Positions 1 to 7,861 of a stretch of 64,000 nucleotides of DNA are shown here, piece after piece (position 1 is the first letter of the stretch; the number at the start of each line of letters is the position of its first letter). The position numbers and the translations under genes were made by a program. This DNA is from Paenalcaligenes sp050487225 (lineage in GTDB: Bacteria; Pseudomonadota; Gammaproteobacteria; Burkholderiales; Burkholderiaceae_B), in NCBI RefSeq assembly GCF_050487225.1, contig NZ_JBKQGY010000001.1, positions 434,001 to 498,000 of the forward strand, written 5' to 3'. The notes under the pieces were generated by a model, which saw only the letters and a list, made by a program, of their open reading frames with translations, had not been told where the DNA came from and did no database searches.

Positions 1-212
1 CGCCGTTTGATGGAATTATTGTGGCAGCAGCCGGGCTGAAAATCCCGCAGGCGTTACTGGAACAGTTGGCTGTGGGAGGGCGTTTAATTGCCCCAGAAGG
101 CTCTGCCTCACAACGATTGGTATTGATTGAGCGTACTAGTATGACAACGTGGCAACGTAAGGAGTTAGAATCCGTGCGTTTTGTGCCGTTACGTGCCGGT
201 ACTCAGCTTTAA
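1..212 (+). CDS. pcm: Protein-L-isoaspartate O-methyltransferase, C-terminal part (cut by window edge)
   Basis: Only the last ~70 codons are present; the frame is open from base 3 and stops at 210-212. The visible start reads PFDGIIVAAAG, followed by IPQALLEQLAVGGRLIAPEG, which matches the C-terminal half of the class I SAM-dependent isoaspartyl methyltransferase (family knowledge). The enzyme methylates isoaspartyl residues in damaged proteins so that they can be repaired. The gene lies 18 bp before nlpD, the usual pcm-nlpD order in Proteobacteria, so co-transcription is likely. The identification rests on the C-terminus and the neighbour only. Confidence 0.85.
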   Translation, partial: PFDGIIVAAAGLKIPQALLEQLAVGGRLIAPEGSASQRLVLIERTSMTTWQRKELESVRFVPLRAGTQL

Positions 213-230
213 AAAACTCAGGAGAGGGAT

Positions 231-1073
231 ATGCAGCATTCAGGCGGTAGGTTGATGGCCGTTGCTGAAAATGGCTTGAGCAAGTCGGCAAGCCGTAGTG
301 TAGTAAGCGTAGTCTTGCTATCAGTAGTGTTAGCAGGTTGTGCTTCCAGAATGGATAAAGCACCTATAGTGGATGGTTCCGCTGGTGGTCCTACTGGTAC
401 CACGCAAACTGCACAAAATGCTGGTGGTACGTATCAAGTAAGAGCGGGCGATACGCTCTACAAAATTGCACAAGCTCATGGCATGAGCGTGTCAAATTTG
501 AGCCGTATCAACAACATTACCGATCCTTCACAATTGCGTGTGGGTCAAGTGTTGCAACTGGGTGAGGGCGCTACACAAGTAGCCGTTACTACACCTGTGA
601 CCCCACCTCCCACCAAAGCGCCTGCGCAGCCTGAACAAGTGCCACCAACTAGTGGGACTACGACTACACCTGCCGCAACGGGTACCGTACAACGTGCAAG
701 CGATGCAAACCTGATTGCGTGGGCATGGCCTGCAAACGGCCCTGTTATTCAGGCCTTTACTACCGCGACTAAAGGTATAGATCTGTCCGGTGCTATCGGT
801 GATCCTATCCGTGCTGCTGCAGATGGTAAAGTGATGTACGCCGGTAATGGTGTACGTGGTTTGGGTAATCTGATCTTGTTGGGCCACAGCAATGGCTTCA
901 TTACAGCCTATGCGCACAACGACAAGTTGTCCGTAAAAACGGGTGACGAAGTGAAAAAAGGCCAAACTATTGCATCGCTGGGTGAAAGCGATACAACCTC
1001 CCCACGCTTGCACTTCGAGATCCGCCGCAGAGGCACACCAGTCAATCCACTGGCATATCTGCCCGCACGCTGA
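231..1073 (+). CDS. nlpD: NlpD-type LysM/degenerate M23 lipoprotein (amidase activator)
   Basis: 280 aa outer-membrane lipoprotein. The N-terminal signal ends in a lipobox LAGC with the lipidated Cys at residue 37. A LysM peptidoglycan-binding domain spans about residues 67-110 (TYQVRAGDTLYKIAQ...LRVGQVLQL), followed by a Pro/Thr-rich linker and a C-terminal LytM/M23 domain. Metal ligands are missing: the HxGxD motif reads TKGID and the HxH motif reads RLH, as in E. coli NlpD, which activates AmiC rather than cutting peptidoglycan itself. The start at 231 is preceded by GGAGAGGG; an in-frame ATG at 255 is an alternative. The expected partner rpoS does not follow. Confidence 0.9.
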   Translation: MQHSGGRLMAVAENGLSKSASRSVVSVVLLSVVLAGCASRMDKAPIVDGSAGGPTGTTQTAQNAGGTYQVRAGDTLYKIAQAHGMSVSNLSRINNITDPSQLRVGQVLQLGEGATQVAVTTPVTPPPTKAPAQPEQVPPTSGTTTTPAATGTVQRASDANLIAWAWPANGPVIQAFTTATKGIDLSGAIGDPIRAAADGKVMYAGNGVRGLGNLILLGHSNGFITAYAHNDKLSVKTGDEVKKGQTIASLGESDTTSPRLHFEIRRRGTPVNPLAYLPAR

Positions 1074-1156
1074 TATGATTTTCAGCCGAATGGCATAACG
1101 TGAACGAATGCGTTGCTTGTTCATACAGGCAGCGCATTTTTAATTTAGACATCCCC

Positions 1157-2509
1157 ATGACAACAGCATACGAGTTGGAAATAGAGTCTCTCGATATAGA
1201 GGGACGTGGTGTAGGCCACTACGATGGAAAAGTGGTATTTGTAGATGGTGTACTGCCAGGTGAACGCGCGTTAGTGGAAAACGTACGCAGCAAATCATCC
1301 TATGACAAAGCTCGCGTTGTGCAGCTGTTGACACAGTCTCCCCAACGACAGACACCTCCCTGTCCTAGCTTTGGTGTGTGTGGCGGCTGTGCCATGCAAC
1401 ACCTAGAGCCTGCGGCGCAGGTAGCGGTTAAACAGCGTGTGTTGGAAGATGCGCTGAACCACATTGGTGGTGTCAAAGCGGAGAGCTATTTGGCACCTAT
1501 GCATGGCCCGTATTGGCACTATCGTCATCGTGCGCGTTTGTCCGTGCGTAATGTGATGAAAAAAGGCACAGCGTTAGTGGGCTTTCGTGAGAAAGGCAGC
1601 CATTACGTTGTAGATATGGCCGATTGCCACATCTTGCCTCCGCAGGTGTCGGCATTGTTATTGCCACTGCGCGAGCTGATTAGCGGCATGTCTATCCCGC
1701 ACCGTATCCCACAAATCGAAGTGTCGGTAGGTGAAGATTGCTTGTCTTTGGCATTGCGCCATATCGAGCCATTGCAAGACAGCGATATACAGAAGCTGCG
1801 GGACTTTGCTAAACGCTATAACGTGAGTTGGTGGTTGCAGCCTAAAGGGCCAGAAACCATGCACCCATTAGAGCGCGAAGACGAAGATAGCTTGTATTAC
1901 GACCTGCCAGATTACGATCTGCACATGCCGTTTAAGCCTATTGATTTCACGCAGGTGAACCCTAGCATCAACCGTAGTTTGATCCGTTTGGCACTGAACC
2001 TGCTGCAGATTAAACAAGGCGAGCGTGTGGCAGACTTGTTCTGTGGTCTGGGTAACTTCAGCTTGCCATTAGCGCGTGTAGCGTCTTCGGTAGTGGGTAT
2101 TGAGGGTAGCTCTACCTTAACTAAGCGTGCGGGCGAAGCGGCGGCTTTACATGGCCTGCAAGATAAAGCCAGCTTTACGACCTTGAACTTGTTTGAGGTA
2201 GACGTATCGTGGCTGCGTCAGTTGGGCTATTTTGATCGCATCCTGATTGACCCCCCACGTGATGGCGCACAAGCTGTCGCACAAGCGCTAAGCGAGTTAA
2301 GCGAGCACGAAAAGCCTAAACGTATTGTGTACGTATCCTGTAACCCCGCAACCTTGGCACGTGATGCCGGTATCTTGTTGAAAGAGGGCGGTTACCGTTT
2401 GCTGAATGCAGGCGTGTTGAACATGTTCCCGCACACTGCACACGTAGAGTCTATTGCTGTGTTTGAGCCGGTTTCAGCCGGCGCAGTACAAAGCACCGTA
2501 GAGGCGTAA
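1157..2509 (+). CDS. rlmD: 23S rRNA (uracil-C5)-methyltransferase RlmD
   Basis: 450 aa enzyme that makes 5-methyluridine in 23S rRNA (U1939 in E. coli). An N-terminal TRAM-like RNA-binding region (ELEIESLDIEGRGVG) is followed by Fe-S cluster cysteines (CPSFGVCGGCAMQH), then the SAM site DLFCGLGNFSLPLA and the catalytic SCNPATLARDA near the C-terminus. The frame is open upstream to a GTG at 1100, but homologues begin near the ATG at 1157 and the extra 19 residues look non-conserved, so 1157 is chosen. No strong ribosome binding site is visible. A hairpin follows at 2545. Confidence 0.92.
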   Translation: MTTAYELEIESLDIEGRGVGHYDGKVVFVDGVLPGERALVENVRSKSSYDKARVVQLLTQSPQRQTPPCPSFGVCGGCAMQHLEPAAQVAVKQRVLEDALNHIGGVKAESYLAPMHGPYWHYRHRARLSVRNVMKKGTALVGFREKGSHYVVDMADCHILPPQVSALLLPLRELISGMSIPHRIPQIEVSVGEDCLSLALRHIEPLQDSDIQKLRDFAKRYNVSWWLQPKGPETMHPLEREDEDSLYYDLPDYDLHMPFKPIDFTQVNPSINRSLIRLALNLLQIKQGERVADLFCGLGNFSLPLARVASSVVGIEGSSTLTKRAGEAAALHGLQDKASFTTLNLFEVDVSWLRQLGYFDRILIDPPRDGAQAVAQALSELSEHEKPKRIVYVSCNPATLARDAGILLKEGGYRLLNAGVLNMFPHTAHVESIAVFEPVSAGAVQSTVEA

Positions 2510-2544
2510 CAGCACGATCGTTGTGTTGCCATGTAGGCGGATAA

Positions 2545-2578
2545 AATGGCTACTGTTGAGTTTCTCACAGTAGCCATT
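2545..2578 (+). terminator. Stem-loop after rlmD
   Basis: Arms AATGGCTACTGTTGAG and CTCACAGTAGCCATT are complementary over about 15 pairs with one bulge and a TTT loop. The T-tract is poor (GCTTTATG follows). It lies between rlmD and the convergent arsR, so it probably ends rlmD transcription. Confidence 0.6.
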
Positions 2579-2658
2579 GCTTTATGCGGTGCCGCGGTGT
2601 TTAACGCTGTAGTGCTGCGATGCAGTCCACCGTGTAGTTGAGTGGGCAGTAAGCCTAG

Positions 2659-2988
2659 CTATTTGCTAATGAGGTTGCACTCCACTGTGCTACAGCCGTC
2701 TTGCTGCTGTGCGCAGCACTCCGCCATCAAGAAGTTAACGAGTCCCATCATTTCGGTCAGGTTCGCTCTATAACGCTGGTAGCGTCCCTCTTGGGTAGCC
2801 GTAATCAGCCCGGCATGGGTGAGGGCTTTGAGGTGAAATGACAAGTTGGTAGAGGGAATTTGCAATGTGCTGGCAATATCGCCTGCGACCAATCCATCTT
2901 CGCCAAACTTCACGAGTAGCTTAAATACATCTAACCTGACTTCTGAGGCCAGGGAATCGAACATTTGTACGGCTGTTTTGGTGTCCAT
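2659..2988 (-). CDS. arsR: ArsR-family arsenic-responsive repressor
   Basis: 109 aa winged-helix ArsR/SmtB repressor. The recognition region is about residues 35-65 (PSTNLSFHLKALTHAGLI). The usual ELCVC metal motif in the DNA-binding helix is absent. Instead there are C-terminal cysteines C91, C92, C99 and C104 (ECCAQQQDGC...EC), like the As(III) site described for Acidithiobacillus ferrooxidans-type ArsR. The frame extends to a TTG at 3003, but the ATG at 2988 is the better start because the putative operator 2999-3014 then lies just outside the gene. It is divergent from arsH and likely represses both directions. Confidence 0.9.
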   Translation of the reverse strand: MDTKTAVQMFDSLASEVRLDVFKLLVKFGEDGLVAGDIASTLQIPSTNLSFHLKALTHAGLITATQEGRYQRYRANLTEMMGLVNFLMAECCAQQQDGCSTVECNLISK

Positions 2989-2998
2989 AAGTTGATTG

Positions 2999-3038
2999 TT
3001 CAATTATAGTTGAATTATTGTATTGTTATTGCTAATAC
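2999..3038. promoter_or_regulatory. arsR-arsH operator and candidate arsH promoter
   Basis: The palindrome TTCAATTATAGTTGAA (2999-3014) lies between the divergent arsR and arsH genes. For arsH, TTGAAT at 3010-3015 is spaced 17 bp from TAATAC at 3033-3038, a fair sigma-70-like pair that overlaps the palindrome. Repressor binding there would block arsH-arsB transcription. Assignment is by position and symmetry only. Confidence 0.5.
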
Positions 3039-3054
3039 TAAGCGTAATCTCCTC

Positions 3055-3777
3055 ATGGATACTACCACCTTGCCACCGCAAGTCATACCAGAACTGTTTG
3101 GCGCACCTGATTTACAGCAGTTATTGCAGCCAACGCAACGAAAGACGCACGTACCACGCTTTTTACTACTTTATGGCTCATTGCGAGAGCGATCCTATAG
3201 TCGCTTCGTGATAGAGGAAAGCGCCCGTTTGTTGCAGGCGTTTGGCGCTGAGGTACGTGTTTTTAATCCCAAAGGCTTACCGCTGGTAGATGACAGTTCG
3301 GAGCAACATCCTAAAGTGCAAGAACTACGATCGTTAGCGCAGTGGGCAGAGGGAATGATTTGGTGTTCTCCTGAACGGCACGGCGCTATGACGGGAGTGA
3401 TGAAAACACAAATAGATTGGATTCCGCTATCTGAAGGCGCGGTGCGGCCTACACAAGGTAAAACATTAGCCGTGATGCAGGTTTCAGGAGGTTCACAATC
3501 CTTTAATGCGGTGAATCAGATGCGGGTGTTAGGGCGTTGGATGCGCATGCTGACTATCCCAAATCAGTCTTCTGTGGCCAAAGCGTATTTGGAGTTTGAC
3601 GAGGATGGCCGTATGAAACCGTCGGCTTATTACGATCGTATTGTGGATGTCGTGGAAGAACTGGTGAAATTTACACTGCTAACACGCGATGTAGGGGGGT
3701 ATTTGGTTGATCGTTATAGTGAGCGCAAAGAAAGTGCTGAAGCCCTAAGCGCTAGAGTCAACCAGCGTTCTATTTAA
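3055..3777 (+). CDS. arsH: ArsH NADPH-dependent FMN reductase (organoarsenical oxidase)
   Basis: 240 aa flavodoxin-like protein. FMN-binding signature LLLYGSLRERSYSRF near residue 40, then WCSPERHGAMTGVMKTQIDWIPL and VMQVSGGSQSFNAVNQMR, all diagnostic of ArsH. Family members reduce FMN with NADPH and some oxidise trivalent methylarsenicals to the less toxic pentavalent forms. The frame begins upstream at 3010, but the ATG at 3055 gives the usual family length and frees the regulatory region. It lies 11 bp before arsB and is probably co-transcribed from the arsR-controlled promoter. Confidence 0.92.
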   Translation: MDTTTLPPQVIPELFGAPDLQQLLQPTQRKTHVPRFLLLYGSLRERSYSRFVIEESARLLQAFGAEVRVFNPKGLPLVDDSSEQHPKVQELRSLAQWAEGMIWCSPERHGAMTGVMKTQIDWIPLSEGAVRPTQGKTLAVMQVSGGSQSFNAVNQMRVLGRWMRMLTIPNQSSVAKAYLEFDEDGRMKPSAYYDRIVDVVEELVKFTLLTRDVGGYLVDRYSERKESAEALSARVNQRSI

Positions 3778-3788
3778 TGGTGTAGATC

Positions 3789-5078
3789 ATGTTTATTGCA
3801 GTAGGTATTTTTATCCTTACATTGGTACTGGTGATCTGGCAGCCCAGGGGATTGTCCATAGGGTGGAGTGCGAGCATTGGGGCTGTGCTGTCCTTGCTAC
3901 TGGGTACCGTCAGTGTGGCTGACATCCCAGTGGTATGGGGCATAGTGTGGAATGCAACCGCCACATTCATCGCCATCATTATTATCAGTTTACTTTTAGA
4001 TGAGGCGGGCCTCTTTAAATGGGCAGCTTTGCACGTGGCTCGTTGGGGGAAGGGCAGTGGTTTAGCCTTGTTTGCGTTGATTGTCTTGCTAGGGGCTGCA
4101 GTAGCCACGTTATTTGCCAATGATGGTGCGGCGCTGATTTTGACACCTATTGTGATGGCAATGCTCTTAGCCTTGGGCGTGAATGCAGGCGCGACATTAG
4201 CGTTTGTGATGGCCGCAGGTTTCATTGCAGATACCGCCAGTTTGCCTTTGGTCGTCTCCAACTTGGTCAACATTGTTTCGGCTGACTTTTTTGCTATAGG
4301 TTTCACTGATTATGCGGCGGTAATGGTGCCTGTGGCTATTGTTGCTGTAGTAGCGTCTTTAGTGATGTTGGTGCTGTATTTTCGTCATGCAATACCTAAG
4401 CGCTACAGCCAGGAGTCATTGCAACAACCCCACGAAGCTATCGTTGACCCCATTACCTTCCGCTTCGGTTGGCTAGTACTACTGTTATTGCTGGTGGGCT
4501 TTTTTGCACTAGAGCCTATGGGGGTACCCGTGAGTGCTGTGGCTGCAACGGGGGCGTTGTTACTCTATGCAGTGGCAACGCGTCAGCGCATCATCAATAC
4601 ACATAACGTCGTTAGGGCTGCGCCGTGGGCCATCGTTATATTTTCTTTGGGCATGTACTTGGTAGTCTATGGCTTACGTAACCAAGGCCTAACAGACTAT
4701 CTGGTACGTCTACTGAATTACTTCGCTGAACAAGGGCTTTGGGTAGCGACATTAGGCACAGGGCTGCTGACAGCACTGTTGTCTTCAATCATGAATAACA
4801 TGCCTACAGTCTTGGTGGGGGCTCTGTCTATTGAGGCGTCCAGCGCTACAGGCGTGGTGAAAGAAGCCATGATTTACGCCAACATCATTGGTAGTGATCT
4901 GGGCCCCAAAATAACACCTATAGGCTCATTGGCGACACTGCTGTGGCTACACGTGTTGGCACGTAAAGGTATGGTGATTAGCTGGGGCTATTACTTCCGC
5001 GTAGGTGTAGTGCTGACGCTTCCTGTGTTGTTGGTGACGTTGCTGGCGTTGGGGGTGAGGCTTAGTTGGGTGAGCTAG
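3789..5078 (+). CDS. arsB: Arsenite efflux pump ArsB
   Basis: 429 aa, the length of E. coli ArsB, with about a dozen hydrophobic segments across the sequence. Conserved ArsB features include LFANDGAALILTPIVMAML, FIADTASLPLVVSNLVNIVSADFF and SSIMNNMPTVLVGALSI. The protein exports As(OH)3 or Sb(OH)3 across the inner membrane in exchange for protons. It is second in the arsH-arsB unit. No ArsC arsenate reductase or ArsA ATPase gene is adjacent, so the pump must act alone or with genes elsewhere. Confidence 0.94.
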   Translation: MFIAVGIFILTLVLVIWQPRGLSIGWSASIGAVLSLLLGTVSVADIPVVWGIVWNATATFIAIIIISLLLDEAGLFKWAALHVARWGKGSGLALFALIVLLGAAVATLFANDGAALILTPIVMAMLLALGVNAGATLAFVMAAGFIADTASLPLVVSNLVNIVSADFFAIGFTDYAAVMVPVAIVAVVASLVMLVLYFRHAIPKRYSQESLQQPHEAIVDPITFRFGWLVLLLLLVGFFALEPMGVPVSAVAATGALLLYAVATRQRIINTHNVVRAAPWAIVIFSLGMYLVVYGLRNQGLTDYLVRLLNYFAEQGLWVATLGTGLLTALLSSIMNNMPTVLVGALSIEASSATGVVKEAMIYANIIGSDLGPKITPIGSLATLLWLHVLARKGMVISWGYYFRVGVVLTLPVLLVTLLALGVRLSWVS

Positions 5079-5101
5079 AAGGAGACTATGGAGCTATAGC
5101 A

Positions 5102-5977
5102 TTAGTCAGGAAAGATTTGCTGTAGAAAATTATCTCGTAGTACAGACTGAGGTATTGGTTTCCAGACGCAGTGCGTTTCCGACAAAATGTGATGATTATC
5201 TATGGGGCGATAGCACACATCACTTTTCATCAGTTGTTGCATAGATTGTGGCACCAGCGCTATGCCCAAACCTTGGGCTACCAGTTCCACGATGGTGAGC
5301 CAATTGCGGCTTTCATGACTGATGCGTGGGCTGAAGTCTGCGGTGGCACAGATCGCCATGATGCGATCATGGTAGTGCGGAGAGAGGCTACGCGGAAATA
5401 ATAGAAAATTCTCGTGCCGGAGTTGTTGTATAGCAAGTTGAGGGTGTTGGCTCAGAGGGTGGTCACTGGGCAGACAGCACAGAAATGGCTCAGCCAGAAA
5501 TAAACGGGTTTGTAGGTCGTCTTCGTCTTGATGATTATGAACAAACCCTAAGTCTATTTGCTCTCGTTGTAATGCTTTAATTTGTTCGCTGGAGTTCAGT
5601 TCCTTTAGTGAAACCTCTACATCAGGATAGTGCTGTTGGAAGGCCTTAATGTGCTGGCTTAATCCTCTAAATAACATAGAGCTAGCAAAGCCCAACCGTA
5701 GTTGTCCAGAAATCCCTTTAGCAACTTGCTCGCCCACTCTACGCATGTCATTGGCATGTCGTAGTAGGTGCAGTGCTTCTTTGTGAAACAAAGCGCCCGC
5801 CGCGGTTAATTGCACGCTTTTATTGGTGCGATCAAAGAGGCTAAACCCCAGTGATTGTTCCAGTTGCTGGATACTCATGCTCAATGGTGGCTGCGAGATA
5901 TGTAGTATCTTTGCTGCCCGCCCAAAATGTAGCTGCTCTGCTAGCACAACAAAATGCATGATTTGCTTCAAGGTCAT
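5102..5977 (-). CDS. LysR-family transcriptional regulator of the adjacent acyl-CoA operon
   Basis: 291 aa. The N-terminal winged HTH (residues 1-60: MTLKQIMHFVVLAEQLHFGRAA, PPLSMSIQQLEQSLGFSLFDR) is typical LysR, followed by a LysR substrate-binding domain (ISGQLRLGFASSML...). It is divergent from the acyl-CoA dehydrogenase operon that starts 127 bp away, the classic arrangement for a LysR activator. The likely co-inducer is the substrate, or a CoA ester, handled by that operon; this is inferred from context. The specific effector cannot be read from the sequence. Confidence 0.88.
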   Translation of the reverse strand: MTLKQIMHFVVLAEQLHFGRAAKILHISQPPLSMSIQQLEQSLGFSLFDRTNKSVQLTAAGALFHKEALHLLRHANDMRRVGEQVAKGISGQLRLGFASSMLFRGLSQHIKAFQQHYPDVEVSLKELNSSEQIKALQREQIDLGFVHNHQDEDDLQTRLFLAEPFLCCLPSDHPLSQHPQLAIQQLRHENFLLFPRSLSPHYHDRIMAICATADFSPRISHESRNWLTIVELVAQGLGIALVPQSMQQLMKSDVCYRPIDNHHILSETHCVWKPIPQSVLRDNFLQQIFPD

Positions 5978-6104
5978 CCCAGACGCCTTTTCAATATATT
6001 TTTTATATCAAACAATCAGAATAATATATTTTACTTAGTTATAGGGGATTGCCAAGATAGGTGTCAGAACAGTATTGGACGGTGAGCCAAATAAGGAGGA
6101 TGAG
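5978..6104. promoter_or_regulatory. Divergent LysR/acyl-CoA operon control region
   Basis: 127 bp between divergent genes, AT-rich in its centre, with two copies of the self-complementary octamer AATATATT (5993-6000 and 6023-6030), 30 bp apart on centres. Two sites about three helical turns apart could serve LysR tetramer binding, but no clear T-N11-A consensus is asserted. AAGGAGGA at 6093-6100 is the ribosome binding site for the next gene. Confidence 0.35.
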
Positions 6105-7844
6105 ATGAGCGAGCACACTAATCAGCACACTGTAGATATTCCTGATGCCAAAGGCATGAATGTTTTTGAGCAAGACTTGGCTTTGCAGAGTCTCATAAAG
6201 GTGTATCTTGAGCCCAAGCTAGTACAGCATTTGTGGCCTTACCTTACCCGTCTGGGTCAAGAGGTAGGGGGGAAGTTAGATGAGTGGGCGTCTACAGCAG
6301 ATAAAAATCCACCGGTGTTACAGCACAGAAATCGTCAAGGCTTTGATGAGCAGAAAATCATCAAGCACCCAGACTATATTCAGTTGGAGCGCAAAGCGTA
6401 TAGCGAGTTGGGATTAGCCAGAATGTCGCATGTGGCCGGTGTATTAGATTGGCCTGAAGTGATGCCGCCTATGGCGAAATATGCACTAACTTTCTTATTT
6501 GTGCAGGCAGAATTTGGCTTGTGTTGCCCTGTGAGTATGACGGACTCCCTCACTCATACCATGTGCAAGTTTGCGCCTAAAGAGGTAGTGGATCGTTACT
6601 TTCCCAACCTGACCACCTCCGATTTTGATGCCCTGACGCAAGGTGCCATGTTTATGACGGAGCAAGGCGCAGGCTCGGATGTGTCCAGAATCACGACGGT
6701 AGCTTGTGAGAAAAACGGTGAGTGGTTGTTAACGGGCGATAAATGGTTTTGTTCTAATCCTGATGCGGGCGTGGCCATGGTATTGGCCCACGTAGAAGGT
6801 GCGCCATCTGGTCTTAAAGGATTGGGGTTATTTTTACTGCCGCGTCATTTGGAAGATGGCAGCACGAACAATTACCGTATTTTGCGTCTTAAAGATAAGC
6901 TGGGCACACGCTCCATGGCTAGCGGTGAGATCACCTTAGAGGGTGCCAAGGCGTACCTGCTAGGTGAGGTAGGGCGGGGTTTTCAGCAGATGGCTGACAT
7001 GATTAACTTGTCACGTCTGTCCAATGGTGTACGGGCTGCAGGTTTGATGCGTAGGGCGGTGGGCGAGGCATTGTATATTTGCCAGCATCGGCAAGCGTTT
7101 AATAAAGCCTTGATAGACATGCCTTTGCAGCAAAAACAACTATTAAAAATGATGCTGCCTAGTGAGCAGGCGCGCAGCATGATGTTTCACACCGCGTTTC
7201 TGATGCACCAGGCTAAACAAGGTGATGCGGATGCAGCGAAATGTGTACGCGTGTTGACGCCATTGATCAAATTCCGTGCGTGCAGGGATGCCCGTAAAGT
7301 GACGGGGGATGGCATGGAAATACGCGGTGGTTGCGGCTACATAGAAGAGTGGTCTGACCCACGTATTGTGCGTGATGCGCATCTGGGGTCTATCTGGGAA
7401 GGTACCAGTAATATTGTGGCACTTGATGTAATGCGTGCCATTAAGCGTAATCAAGCCTTGGATTTCTTGAAAGCCTATCTACAGCGACTGCTCAATGAAA
7501 GTACGCTGCCAGAGGTCTCTAGCCAGCAGTTAGCAAGCAAGTTGGCTGACGTGGTGGCTTTTGTGGAGCAGGTGGCTGAGGCTGACGACGAACAAGATAC
7601 ACGTAAAGCTGCCTCAGCGCTGTACCACATTGCTACCGCCATCATGATGGCATGGGAAGCCTCTAGATTGAAAAACGAAGGTTGGGCACGTCTAGCATGG
7701 GCGCATTTGGTAGTGCGTTACCGTTTGTCCGCCTACGATCCACTACGTGTTGATAACAGTGCATCGCAGAAAACAGCACTTCAGTATTTACTGCTACAGC
7801 AGCCATTAACAGAGGAACAAGCGTTTAGCTTGTTAACCGCGTAA
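6105..7844 (+). CDS. AidB-like long acyl-CoA dehydrogenase
   Basis: 579 aa FAD-dependent acyl-CoA dehydrogenase expected to introduce the alpha-beta double bond. Family motifs: MTEQGAGSDVSRITT, WFCSNPDAG, and RGGCGYIEEW followed by SIWEGTSN with catalytic Glu at residue 432. The extended N-terminus, TEQGAGSDV and RGGCGYIEE resemble AidB rather than the ~380 aa short dehydrogenases. The start at the ATG 6105 is set by AAGGAGGA; an upstream in-frame start at 6075 is unlikely. First gene of the operon; its stop overlaps an ATG of the CoA-transferase frame. AidB of E. coli is an alkylation-response protein, but the context here argues for catabolism. Confidence 0.85.
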   Translation: MSEHTNQHTVDIPDAKGMNVFEQDLALQSLIKVYLEPKLVQHLWPYLTRLGQEVGGKLDEWASTADKNPPVLQHRNRQGFDEQKIIKHPDYIQLERKAYSELGLARMSHVAGVLDWPEVMPPMAKYALTFLFVQAEFGLCCPVSMTDSLTHTMCKFAPKEVVDRYFPNLTTSDFDALTQGAMFMTEQGAGSDVSRITTVACEKNGEWLLTGDKWFCSNPDAGVAMVLAHVEGAPSGLKGLGLFLLPRHLEDGSTNNYRILRLKDKLGTRSMASGEITLEGAKAYLLGEVGRGFQQMADMINLSRLSNGVRAAGLMRRAVGEALYICQHRQAFNKALIDMPLQQKQLLKMMLPSEQARSMMFHTAFLMHQAKQGDADAAKCVRVLTPLIKFRACRDARKVTGDGMEIRGGCGYIEEWSDPRIVRDAHLGSIWEGTSNIVALDVMRAIKRNQALDFLKAYLQRLLNESTLPEVSSQQLASKLADVVAFVEQVAEADDEQDTRKAASALYHIATAIMMAWEASRLKNEGWARLAWAHLVVRYRLSAYDPLRVDNSASQKTALQYLLLQQPLTEEQAFSLLTA

Positions 7845-7861
7845 TGGAAGGGAGAGCAGCG

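Noticed and set aside
528..1124. 198-codon minus-strand frame opposite nlpD
   Set aside because: Cys/Arg-rich, no family features; nlpD on the plus strand has lipobox, LysM and LytM parts.
3770..4306. 178-codon minus-strand frame opposite arsB
   Set aside because: Lys/Ala/Thr-rich shadow of a hydrophobic gene read in reverse; arsB is certain.
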